From JBDRNO01 sp043811005 (GTDB lineage: Bacteria; Bacteroidota; Bacteroidia; NORP154): a stretch of DNA of 13,799 nt. Positions 5,713-13,431 of this stretch are shown piece after piece (positions within the stretch are counted from its first letter, which is position 1; each line of letters opens with the position of its first letter). The position numbers and the translations under genes are program-made. The notes below the pieces were generated by a model. It was not told the DNA's origin and searched no databases. It was given only the letters and a program-made list of their open reading frames with translations. Location of the stretch: NCBI GenBank assembly GCA_043811005.1, contig JBDRNO010000027.1:1-13799 (forward strand), in the 5' to 3' direction.

Positions 5713-8700
5713 CTATTCCCCACAAAACCTGCAATACTCCGCCTCCTCATTATGCCGGAATGGGGTGTTCATATCATAGATCCTGCTCATCAGCATTTTT
5801 AACCGGTCTTCAAAACTCCTTAATATCTCTTCATTTATTTCTGTTGATTCATAAATTATAACGGGCATTAATCCCTGGCTTAATCTCCTGAAAGAGATAA
5901 TTCCTGTTATCAGGCTTCCTGTCAAACCCTCAGGGTTTTTATTGTACATCAACGCATACATTAATAATTGAAATGCTTTATCATACTTCGGGTCATTTGC
6001 AATATTTTCAAAGTCTCCGGGTTTCAGATCAGCCGGTTGTACCAAGCCGGTTTTGTAATCAATGATACGGGTTGTATCACCCACCAGGTCAATCCTGTCT
6101 GCCGTTCCCCTGAAATTAACCCTCTTTTCCACACCATTAAGCGTCATCTTCATTGACATTTCCAATTTTTCTTCAAGTGACCTTATGACCAGGGATTTGC
6201 CTTCCTTTTCAATTTCAGACAGGCATCTGACCTCTTCCTTCAGGAAATTTTCAATGAACCGTATGGCTACATTTAGTATCAGCAGGTTTTTACCGTGATG
6301 GATATCAGCAGCTGAATATTCCCTGCTAAATGCTTTAATTGTTTTTTGCTCAACAAAGGGCTTCATTTTTACCACATCATTTATAGAGATATTTTTCCCT
6401 TCAAATTCCGCATACAGATCCCTCAGCACGTGGTGAACACATTTGCCCAATGTGGCGGCTTCAATGGTTTCTTCTACTTCTTCCGCTTCTTCAAGACCCA
6501 GCACATATTTATAATAAAAATCAAGGGGGCAGTTGATATATGTGTTCAGTGCAGAAGGCGAAACACCTCTTTGTATCCATGCATTTAACCTGTTAAGGAT
6601 GTCATCATCCTTTTCTATGCTGATATCTTTTTTCTTTACTTTAAGAATTGGCAAGGTGATCAGTTGCTCTGTGATCTTAATATTCTTATTGACTTTTGGC
6701 AGTTCGTGAAGCAACTGTGTGATGAACCTGCTTTTTTCCCCGCTGCCGAATTCATCGGGCTCGGTGTTGTAAAGCAGGTATATCTTTTTCGCCCTTTGTA
6801 TCAAACGGTAAAAGTGATATGCAGATATGGCATTCCGGTCGCTATAGGTAGGTAGCCCGAACTCCCGTCTGATATCGTAAGGTATAAATGAGTTCTGCGT
6901 TTTGCCGGATGGCAGGATGTTTTCATTGGCAGAGAGGAGTATGACCGTTTCAAAATCGAGCGTACGGGTTTCCAGCATTCCCATGATCTGTAAACCCTTT
7001 AAGGGCTCACCGTAAAAAGAGAGTTTTTCGGCCTTTACCAGTTGATTGAAGATAGTTCTGAAAGTCTTAATATCCATCGGGGGTTTTAGTGTTGTCTCTT
7101 TTTCTCCTTCGGAGGAAATGTTCAGGTCATGATCTTTCAGGAGTGTCTTTAACCTTTTAATAAGTTTGGCAAATGCATAGAGGTACTCTAATTCTATGGT
7201 CTTGTTTTCATCCTCGCTTATGAGAAAATCCTTAAAGTGGCTGATCAATCCGTAAAAACAATCCAGCGCGTTTTCAGTGACACTGCGACCCTTTTCCCCG
7301 GGATCGTTCCAGGATGAGAAGACAGGTTTTAAGATATTAAGATCTTCCTGCAGTTCACAGGTCACAAATTGCTCAATGTCGTTTGATGAAATGAATACCT
7401 TGTTCTTTTTTTGAATTTTTCGTGCAATGATACTGGTCATGGGTTGGTCTAAATACGGGTGATTTAACACCTTTAAAACATCTTTATAATAAAAACTTTG
7501 ATCTTTACCGGGTTTAAACCCTTCTTTTGTTTTTCCGGGATAAGAACTGGATTCCGGGTTTTGAGGACTATTGACATGCAAGTTCAGAATAGCATCGAAC
7601 AATCCGTATAAAGGTGTATTTTTCAAGGGATAACCCATTGTCACATTGACGTCTGATATATTACCGGGGAGAGAATTCAGAACGGGAGCAAGAAAATTTT
7701 CATCGGCAAGAACCACTGCAACCCCATCCCCTGTTGCCTTTGAATGAAGCACATCCAGATCCCCCTCTCCCATTGGGGATGGGGATTTAGGGGGAGAGGT
7801 GAATAGTATCTCCCCTGTGTATTTTGCCTGGTTGACATTTTGTGCAATACCGATAATGTTTATCTCTTTGTTATCTGTGGATAAAATATTTTCCTCCCAT
7901 TTAAAATCGTTCGGCTTCCACTTCTTTTTATATTTAGCTATAAACCTGCCGGCTTCCTGAGTTTGGTTTTGTGTGTAATAAGTATCAGCGTCCCAGAGCA
8001 TTTCTGCCATTCCAATTGAAATCAATTTCTCAATTATGGTTTCCTCGGCTTTGGTGAGTGCATTGAAGCCGGCAAAAAGGATCTTTTTCCAATTGCGCTC
8101 TTTCAATTTTTTTCCTCCCTCAACTGTAGATATCTCGTTTGAAACCTTTCTGTAAGCCATGCCTTGATATGCCTGGTTTTTGCTTTCAAGCTCCTCTTTC
8201 AGCTTTTCATAATATTTCCCCAGCGACTTCCAGAACATGAGATAACTTTTCTGATTAGGGGATAATTCCGGGTTCTCCAAATTCCACACCTGTATAGCCC
8301 TTGCCTCGTTCACATAAGCAAAAAGCTTATCAGTATCCGCCAGGTACTCATCCATTTCGTTAAAATCGTTAAGAAGAACAGGCGCCCATTTGATGAATTG
8401 ATCAAATGAGTGGCTCCCTCCCTCCAACTCCATCTCTGAAGGAGAAGCTTGTTTTGGAAGTTCTGTCTCTTCTGTTTGCTCACAATATATTTTATAAAAC
8501 TTAAACAACAGGGTAACATTATCTAAAATTTCAACACCTGAAAGTTCCTTGATAAAGTCCTCGATGGCAAAGATCTCCGGAGACCAAATGGTCTTTTTAT
8601 ACTTTTTACCAATATATTTTTTCAGAAAAAGCCCTCCCCTGCGGTTTGGCAAAACAATACAGAGACGGCTGATGTCGTCCTTGTAGTTCTTAAAAATATG

Positions 8701-8730
8701 ATCGGTTATTTTGCTTAAGAAGGGTTGCAT
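5713..8730 (-). CDS. addB: AddB-like PD-(D/E)XK nuclease, partner of AddA
   Basis: The nuclease/degenerate-helicase subunit of an AddAB (RexAB-type) complex that resects double-strand breaks for RecA; 1005 residues, typical for Bacteroidetes AddB. The N-terminus begins MQPFLSKITDHIF and has LPNRRGGLFLKKY in the place of a Walker A motif, so the helicase half is probably inactive, as is common in this group. The C-terminal RecB-type nuclease has GTADRIDLVGD (D878), IIDYKTG (D891, K893) and FQLLMYAL, with the D-13-D spacing seen in RecB. Three Fe-S cysteines are visible: C734 (in NCPLDFYYKYVLGL), C1000 and C1003. The expected last one of the CxxCxxxxxC tail is missing, because the protein stops at CRFCGE. 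Two or more in-frame repeat insertions are present (about 5921-5940, 7757-7803 and perhaps 8405-8450). The start ATG at 8728-8730 fits the family N-terminus and sits just downstream of stops in all three frames. It lies at the end of the addA locus. Confidence 0.9.
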   Translation of the reverse strand: MQPFLSKITDHIFKNYKDDISRLCIVLPNRRGGLFLKKYIGKKYKKTIWSPEIFAIEDFIKELSGVEILDNVTLLFKFYKIYCEQTEETELPKQASPSEMELEGGSHSFDQFIKWAPVLLNDFNEMDEYLADTDKLFAYVNEARAIQVWNLENPELSPNQKSYLMFWKSLGKYYEKLKEELESKNQAYQGMAYRKVSNEISTVEGGKKLKERNWKKILFAGFNALTKAEETIIEKLISIGMAEMLWDADTYYTQNQTQEAGRFIAKYKKKWKPNDFKWEENILSTDNKEINIIGIAQNVNQAKYTGEILFTSPPKSPSPMGEGDLDVLHSKATGDGVAVVLADENFLAPVLNSLPGNISDVNVTMGYPLKNTPLYGLFDAILNLHVNSPQNPESSSYPGKTKEGFKPGKDQSFYYKDVLKVLNHPYLDQPMTSIIARKIQKKNKVFISSNDIEQFVTCELQEDLNILKPVFSSWNDPGEKGRSVTENALDCFYGLISHFKDFLISEDENKTIELEYLYAFAKLIKRLKTLLKDHDLNISSEGEKETTLKPPMDIKTFRTIFNQLVKAEKLSFYGEPLKGLQIMGMLETRTLDFETVILLSANENILPSGKTQNSFIPYDIRREFGLPTYSDRNAISAYHFYRLIQRAKKIYLLYNTEPDEFGSGEKSRFITQLLHELPKVNKNIKITEQLITLPILKVKKKDISIEKDDDILNRLNAWIQRGVSPSALNTYINCPLDFYYKYVLGLEEAEEVEETIEAATLGKCVHHVLRDLYAEFEGKNISINDVVKMKPFVEQKTIKAFSREYSAADIHHGKNLLILNVAIRFIENFLKEEVRCLSEIEKEGKSLVIRSLEEKLEMSMKMTLNGVEKRVNFRGTADRIDLVGDTTRIIDYKTGLVQPADLKPGDFENIANDPKYDKAFQLLMYALMYNKNPEGLTGSLITGIISFRRLSQGLMPVIIYESTEINEEILRSFEDRLKMLMSRIYDMNTPFRHNEEAEYCRFCGE
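5921..5940. repeat. CCCTCAGGG half-palindrome inside addB
   Basis: The 19 bases GTCAAACCCTCAGGGTTTT are identical to 5668-5686 in the neighbouring intergenic palindrome. Here the copy is read in frame within addB, encoding about KNPEGLTG between the YALMYN and ITGIISFRR segments of the nuclease domain. Only one arm is present. Confidence 0.75.
7757..7803. repeat. Palindromic repeat insertion inside addB
   Basis: This C-rich then G-rich stretch contains an 8-bp stem (CCTCTCCC at 7764-7771 and GGGAGAGG at 7792-7799). Read on the minus strand it encodes SPPKSPSPMGEGDLD at about residues 311-325 of AddB. The Pro/Ser/Gly-rich peptide is unlike the surrounding protein and lies in a linker between KYTGEILF and VAVVLADENFL. 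It looks like a dispersed repeat that has entered the gene without breaking the frame. Confidence 0.65.
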
Positions 8731-8759
8731 GTTGCTGGTTACTGGTTACTGGTTACTGG
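8731..8759. repeat. 7-bp tandem repeat supplying stops in three frames upstream of addB
   Basis: The unit TTACTGG occurs three times in a row. On the minus strand each unit gives TAA, at 8739-8741, 8746-8748 and 8753-8755. Because the unit is 7 bp these fall in all three frames, so no reading frame from the upstream array can run into addB, whose ATG is at 8730. Confidence 0.85.
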
Positions 8760-8781
8760 ATGCTTGTTTGTATGTATGCTT

Positions 8782-8987
8782 GGTTGCATGATTGCATGAT
8801 TGCATGGTTGCATGATTGCATGATTGCATGATTGCATGATTGCATGGTTGCATGATTGCATGATTGCATGGTTGCATGGTTGCATGATTGCATGATTGTA
8901 TGGTTGCATGGTTGCTGGATGCATGATTGCATGATTGTATGGTTGCATGGTTGCTGGATGCTGGTTGCTGGATGCTTGATACTTGAT
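8782..8987. repeat. 8-bp tandem repeat array (TTGCATGA/TTGCATGG)
   Basis: About 20 units of an 8-base motif, alternating TTGCATGA and TTGCATGG, fill the gap before addB. At the distal end there is a higher-order duplication: a 39-base block at 8882-8920 is repeated exactly at 8921-8959. The array then decays into GGATGCTGGTTGCT-type variants. On the minus strand the unit is ATGCAATC or ATGCAACC and has no stop in any frame, which creates long spurious open frames of N-H-A-x-M-Q peptides. The first eight bases of addB are also ATGCAACC. The lack of spacers rules out CRISPR. Confidence 0.9.
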
Positions 8988-8994
8988 GTTGAAA

Positions 8995-9105
8995 TAATGG
9001 TTTAAAAAAATCAAAAACTGTTAAAAAATGAAAAAAATGGTTGTTTTTTGTAAAAAACTGCCACAAAACGTCAAAAAAGTGCATTTTTTAGTTATTTTTT
9101 AAACT
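8995..9105. repeat. AT-rich direct repeat, copy A (addB side)
   Basis: This is nearly the same sequence as 9841-9955. The first 66 bases differ at only about four positions, and the rest matches with a roughly 10-base gap. Together with copy B it flanks the unrecognised gene between addA and addB. It is very rich in A/T runs with interspersed TGGTTGTTTTTTGTAAAAAA. Confidence 0.85.
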
Positions 9106-9123
9106 TTTGCGATTTTAGAAGTA

Positions 9124-9816
9124 TTACCAACTTATTGATTTATAAATACGGTCAGATAATCGCACCAAAGTTGCGAACACCCGGGTTAAAAGGGTTATCT
9201 TTCCGCCCTCTATTCGAACTCTGTATTTGACATAGAACCTGGACAGTGTTCTCATCAAATATTTGAACAGGTCGTCATACCCCTTGGTTTTACTGCGGCA
9301 TATATGGTGGTGGCAACCTATGGCAACTGCCGAAACAGGTACTGTCATTTGTATCTTTGTTAGGCTATCCATATCCAATCCCCTCTGAGATGATTCAATC
9401 TTCATAGCAGCCGCACGAACTTCATGCCTGTCCTGTGCATATTCATCGTAGCGCATGTTAATGAGTTTTTTCCAGTCCCGGAGATGTTTGGCTTCAATTC
9501 CCAAATCCCTTAAAATTTTCAGGTAAGCATCAGGAATTTTGTTGTTCAGCCCCTTGAGATAATTGTGGAATCCTTCCGGTATCCGCAGATCGGGCGCTTC
9601 GTGCACAAGCATGGTCAGAATAAGATACGCTAATACCAGCTCATTGAAGATCCTGTCCTGCTCTGTTTGACTCAACTTCCCGAACCTTGCCAATTCCCGG
9701 AATTTTTTGTCCCGAAACAGGCGAAAAGCGTAATTGGCTGCTGCCTGCGCCAGAGAATCTGCCGTTACGCCAACGATTTGTTCGGGTGATTCAAATTCTG
9801 TGCTATTCTTCTTCAT
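9124..9816 (-). CDS. Unrecognised 230-residue protein between addA and addB
   Basis: I do not recognise this family. The protein is mostly charged and predicted helical by eye, with no signal peptide and no clear membrane segment. Notable stretches are the helix FNELVLAYLILTMLVHEAPD, a cluster CHHHICRSKTKG at about residues 168-179 that could bind a metal, and a basic C-terminal half (YLMRTLSRFYVKYRVRIEGG). I place the start at ATG 9814-9816, because the longer version would need TTG at 9825 and a short ATG-to-TAA reading frame overlaps it there. It lies between addA and addB, on the same strand, and is bounded on both sides by a ~110-bp AT-rich direct repeat. GC content looks a few percent above addA in sampled lines, hinting at separate origin, though this is weak. 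It could be a DNA-binding or repair accessory, or unrelated cargo. The open frame is robust, because its composition is protein-like throughout. Confidence 0.75.
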   Translation of the reverse strand: MKKNSTEFESPEQIVGVTADSLAQAAANYAFRLFRDKKFRELARFGKLSQTEQDRIFNELVLAYLILTMLVHEAPDLRIPEGFHNYLKGLNNKIPDAYLKILRDLGIEAKHLRDWKKLINMRYDEYAQDRHEVRAAAMKIESSQRGLDMDSLTKIQMTVPVSAVAIGCHHHICRSKTKGYDDLFKYLMRTLSRFYVKYRVRIEGGKITLLTRVFATLVRLSDRIYKSISW

Positions 9817-9840
9817 ATTATTCAAAATTCATCAATTTAT

Positions 9841-9955
9841 TAATGGTTTTAAAAAATCAAAAACTGTTAAAAAATGTAAAAAATGGTTGTTTTTTGTAAA
9901 AAACCACTATAAAACGTCACAAAATGACCAAAAAGTGTATTTTTGTAATTTTTGG
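9841..9955. repeat. AT-rich direct repeat, copy B (addA side)
   Basis: The partner of 8995-9105 in the same orientation. It begins directly beyond the addA stop codon (9961-9963) and ends 25 bases before the start of the unrecognised gene. On the minus strand it has TTTTTG followed about 18 bases later by TAAATTG, a poor match to a Bacteroidetes promoter, so a promoter role is possible but unproven. Confidence 0.85.
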
Positions 9956-9960
9956 TTTTT

Positions 9961-12900
9961 CTAAACCTCGACAATTTTTTCAGTCTGTATATAAAGCAAA
10001 TATTTATCTACTTCGGTATATCCCATTTCCTTCAGGACATTACCATATTTATTTAACTGTATTTTATGCTTTTCTTCTTCCTTGCCTGTTTTATAATCAA
10101 TGACAACCGCTTTATTGTCATCAATGATCACCCTGTCGGGACGGCAGGTATCACCCGAGGGCAATAGGATGTCGGCTTCTGCCTTGATCTTTAACCCTTC
10201 CCGAAAAAAGGGTTTTATTTCATCCAGGTTTAGTAAACTATTCAATTTCTCGTTCAATTCATCCTTTTCTTCAACTGTGAGGTAGCCCTCGTTCTTCATT
10301 TTTTCAAGTTCGGGCTCAACATCATTTAATGTTTTAATTCTTGAGAGGGCAGTGTGAATAAGATTTCCATAAGTTTTTTGTTCCTCAGAGGTTTCCACTT
10401 CCCATATTTCCGGAGCACGTTTTCTGATCCCTATCCTGTCTTTCCAATCTTTCGAAATCAACTGTTCAAAAGAAATGGCATTTGGTTTTTCCTTTGTAGA
10501 GACGAGATATTGCTTCGTTTCGGATGTGCCAAATACATAAGCAGATCTTTCCTCATCCCAATGTTCACTTTTAGTAAGAAATTCTATAAAATGTTTTGAG
10601 AAATTTCTGCTCCCGGCGGGTTTGGAAGTGAGCACATACAATCTCTCCTCCGGCCTTGTGAAAGCCACATATAGAATATTGAAATTGTCGAGCAATGATT
10701 TGATTTTCTCCTCCTGGTATAAATGGCCATACCTGGTCTTTTCAAGCGCTTTGCCGGCAGGCAAAAGAGCGGATTTCAGACTTGGAATTTCAGGTTCATC
10801 TATGTCAAGCCAAAGATTGTCTTTAGCATTTCTTTCTTTCCAGTTGGCAAAAGGGAAAATGACCACAGGGAACTCCAGCCCCTTGGCTTTGTGAATAGTC
10901 ATGATGTAAACGGCATCACTCCCTTCGGGGGCTACTATGGAGAGATTGTCCTTTTTTTCTTCCCACCATTCGAGAAAATCCGTAAGATCGTTATTTTGTC
11001 TTACCGAATAATTGAGTACCGCATCCAAAAAAAAAGCAATGAAAGGATCAGCAGGTTGGTTGAGACAGAATATCCTGATTATTTCTTCCGCCAGTTCATA
11101 CAATGGAAGTTGGGTAAGGTGTTTTGTGTTTATTTCATAGCCATTGTCAGTTAAAAAATCCGGGAATTTTTTATTTGAATCAATGCCGGAGTTCGGGGTT
11201 GGGAGTTTGTCCTTCTCTCCTGTTTCAGAATTATCTGAAAATAAATTACTTAATGTTTTGTGTATATCTGCCTTTATCAACTCCTTATTTATGAGATATT
11301 GCAATATCTCTGTATGGTAAACCTTATCCAGGGGATGACATAAAAAGCAGAAAAAGGAAATTAAAAAGTTCACATCGGGGGATCTGCCAAGCAACAAGCT
11401 TTGGGAAGAAATAACATCAATCCCCTGATTCAATAAATAACGGGCTACTTCACTCGCATCGCTATTTTTCCGGCAGAGGATAGCGATGTCATTTAATTTG
11501 TAATTATCTTTAACTACTTCATTGATTATTTCATGTATACGCTCACAGGATATTTGTGTATCTATTTCATCTGAAATTTCTATCCTCACATATCCGCCTG
11601 TGTTTCCGGGTTTGTAATCTTGCTTAAGGCCTTTGTATATATTTTGAAATTCGCTGCTGAGATCTTCGGCTAAATGATTGAAAAACCAATTATTGAATTC
11701 AACAATATTGGCTTTTGATCGGAAATTACAATTGAGCTCTTCCGGTTTATAATTTCTTTTGAGAGCATCTTCCCTCTGTAACAGCAACGGATCATCAATA
11801 TGCCGGTAAACACCGGGTAATCTCACTAATTGCTCAACCTCACCGCTTCTCCAGCGGTAAATTGCCTGCTTTGCATCTCCAACTACCATGTTGTAATTAC
11901 CTGTCGCCAGCGAATTTTCGACTAACGGAAGGAGATTTTGCCATTGAAGCATGGAGGTGTCCTGAAACTCATCAATCAGGTAATGATTGTAATGTTCACC
12001 GATGCGCTCATAAATAAAAGGAGCCGGTTCCCGCATCACTATCCCGGCAATCTTTTTATTGAATTCGGAAATGTGCACGATGTTGCTTTCCTCCTTGATC
12101 TCTTCAATTATCTTTTCAATCTCATTCAATACAGCCAGTGAGTATATGTTTTTCCTGATAAGAATAAAAAGATTGTACGTTTTTAATTGTGCATTAATTA
12201 TTTTTTGAATTTTATCATAGAAAAATGTCAATTCATCTTTTAAGACATTGATATTAGTAATGTCCGTTTCATTGGCTTTACCGCTGCACCATTTATCTTC
12301 GTTTACTGTTTTTTGAACATAAGTATTAGGATCGTATATATCGGTTCTCCCGGAAGCAAGATTCTCAAAGTATTTCCCTATTCCCTTGTCACCATAATAA
12401 AACACAGGATGTTCCAATCCTTTGTTTTGTATAAGCTCCCACCCCTCCTCAGCGATCTTTTTTATCTGGTTCTCGAACTTGCTTGTATATTCAATAACAG
12501 ACTTCCGCACTTCAAAAAAATTGTCAAGGGATAGTCGCCTTAATTTTTCGATATATATTAATCCGTCTTCTTTCAGAAGGTTTCGTGCAAAATTGTGCAG
12601 GTCATTTTCAATATGCCAGCTTTTTTCATCATCAGTCTTGGTTTGAGTGAATTCGACCAAAGCATGGGTGAGTTTCTTATCCGTTCCTACTTTATCTATT
12701 AATAGGTCAATAGCTTTAGATAGTAAGCTATCCTCATCCATTTCAACATCAAAATTCAGTGGAATATGGAGGTCGCGTGCAAAAGTTCTCACAATTTTAT
12801 GTACAAAGCTATCAATGGTGCTGATAGCAAAATCCGAATAATTATGAAGGATTTCTTCCAGTACCTTTTTTGCTCTTTCTTTAATATCCTTATTGCCAAG

Positions 12901-13158
12901 ACTTGTCTCAGAAACCAGGTCATCCAGAAGATACTTTGTTGTTCCGGCAACCTGTTCTCCGGAAGATAATTCTTTAAGGGAAAGTATAACGCGCTCTTTC
13001 ATCTCAGCGGAAGCTTTGTTGGTAAAGGTTATTGCGAGGATATGCTTGTATTTTTGGGGAGGGATCCCTTTATCTGACAAAGCGATCTTCAGGTATTCCT
13101 TAACTAAGGTATAGGTTTTCCCGGAGCCGGCAGAGGATCTATAGACGGTGAAGTTCAA
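9961..13158 (-). CDS. addA: AddA-like UvrD-type helicase with RecB-type nuclease domain
   Basis: The helicase-nuclease subunit of an AddAB complex (1065 residues) that unwinds and degrades DNA from double-strand ends. All superfamily 1A helicase motifs are visible. They are Walker A SSAGSGKTYT (K14, T15), motif II DEFQDTS (D396, E397), motif III GDAKQAIYRWR (427-437), NCNFRSKANIVEFN (motif IV), IHKAKGLEFP (motif V, H756) and VAFTRPEERLYV (motif VI, R835). The C-terminal nuclease has RPDRVII (D1008) and VIDYKTG (D1021, K1023), 13 residues apart as in RecB. The N-terminus MNFTVYRSSAGSGKT matches the family closely, but its start codon is TTG at 13156-13158, with TAA three codons upstream and no ATG available. 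A P/N/S-rich stretch (KLPTPNSGIDSNKK, about 11187-11212) may be another repeat insertion. It is transcribed towards the unrecognised gene and addB. Confidence 0.94.
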   Translation of the reverse strand: MNFTVYRSSAGSGKTYTLVKEYLKIALSDKGIPPQKYKHILAITFTNKASAEMKERVILSLKELSSGEQVAGTTKYLLDDLVSETSLGNKDIKERAKKVLEEILHNYSDFAISTIDSFVHKIVRTFARDLHIPLNFDVEMDEDSLLSKAIDLLIDKVGTDKKLTHALVEFTQTKTDDEKSWHIENDLHNFARNLLKEDGLIYIEKLRRLSLDNFFEVRKSVIEYTSKFENQIKKIAEEGWELIQNKGLEHPVFYYGDKGIGKYFENLASGRTDIYDPNTYVQKTVNEDKWCSGKANETDITNINVLKDELTFFYDKIQKIINAQLKTYNLFILIRKNIYSLAVLNEIEKIIEEIKEESNIVHISEFNKKIAGIVMREPAPFIYERIGEHYNHYLIDEFQDTSMLQWQNLLPLVENSLATGNYNMVVGDAKQAIYRWRSGEVEQLVRLPGVYRHIDDPLLLQREDALKRNYKPEELNCNFRSKANIVEFNNWFFNHLAEDLSSEFQNIYKGLKQDYKPGNTGGYVRIEISDEIDTQISCERIHEIINEVVKDNYKLNDIAILCRKNSDASEVARYLLNQGIDVISSQSLLLGRSPDVNFLISFFCFLCHPLDKVYHTEILQYLINKELIKADIHKTLSNLFSDNSETGEKDKLPTPNSGIDSNKKFPDFLTDNGYEINTKHLTQLPLYELAEEIIRIFCLNQPADPFIAFFLDAVLNYSVRQNNDLTDFLEWWEEKKDNLSIVAPEGSDAVYIMTIHKAKGLEFPVVIFPFANWKERNAKDNLWLDIDEPEIPSLKSALLPAGKALEKTRYGHLYQEEKIKSLLDNFNILYVAFTRPEERLYVLTSKPAGSRNFSKHFIEFLTKSEHWDEERSAYVFGTSETKQYLVSTKEKPNAISFEQLISKDWKDRIGIRKRAPEIWEVETSEEQKTYGNLIHTALSRIKTLNDVEPELEKMKNEGYLTVEEKDELNEKLNSLLNLDEIKPFFREGLKIKAEADILLPSGDTCRPDRVIIDDNKAVVIDYKTGKEEEKHKIQLNKYGNVLKEMGYTEVDKYLLYIQTEKIVEV

Positions 13159-13288
13159 TTGGATTTACGATTTTAGATTTGTATACATGAAACGGGATAA
13201 ATTGTTGCATTTTTTTTGTCCCGTAGGGACTTAATATTTATAGAAAAAATAATCATGACAGAGTACAAGTCCCGTTAGGGACGATATA

Positions 13289-13408
13289 TTATTGAATATC
13301 TTTTAAAATATACCGCTCATCATAATCAACATTAAATCTGTTCAACAATTCAATATATTCCTCTCTGAATGTCTTCTTTTTATGATGCTGTTCTTGATTC
13401 ATTATGTA
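13289..13408 (-). pseudogene. C-terminal remnant of an IS200/IS605-type Y1 transposase
   Basis: Read on the minus strand this encodes YIMNQEQHHKKKTFREEYIE... and ends ...VDYDERYILKDIQ before TAA at 13289-13291. The pattern Y-I-x-N-Q-E-x-H-H-x-K-x-x-F-x-x-E-(Y/F)-x-x-x-L is the conserved C-terminal tail of Bacteroidetes TnpA (Y1) transposases, and the leading Tyr is in the position of the catalytic residue. A TAA immediately precedes that Tyr, and the HUH-motif half of the protein is gone, so it cannot catalyse transposition. An internal ATG at 13402 could initiate a 37-residue peptide, but this is very unlikely to be functional. It lies within the inverted-repeat element on the same strand as addA. 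Confidence 0.75.
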
Positions 13409-13431
13409 TTAGCCATGATCTTTTATATTGC

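Noticed and set aside
8782..8987. CRISPR array
   Set aside because: The units are 8 bp and directly abutting, with no unique spacers and no cas genes in the window.
8739..9084. Two long minus-strand open frames made of NHAIMQ/MQPCNHA peptides as possible genes
   Set aside because: They are translations of the stop-free 8-bp tandem array and part of the AT-rich repeat. All three frames are open with cyclic peptides, which is a property of the repeat unit and not of a gene.
9124..9816. Four-helix bundle (23S rRNA intervening-sequence) protein
   Set aside because: Such proteins are about 120 residues with a different motif pattern; this one is 230 residues and does not show it.
10723..11154. 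143-codon plus-strand frame opposite addA
   Set aside because: It lies wholly antisense to well-conserved helicase motifs of addA and has no recognisable domain.
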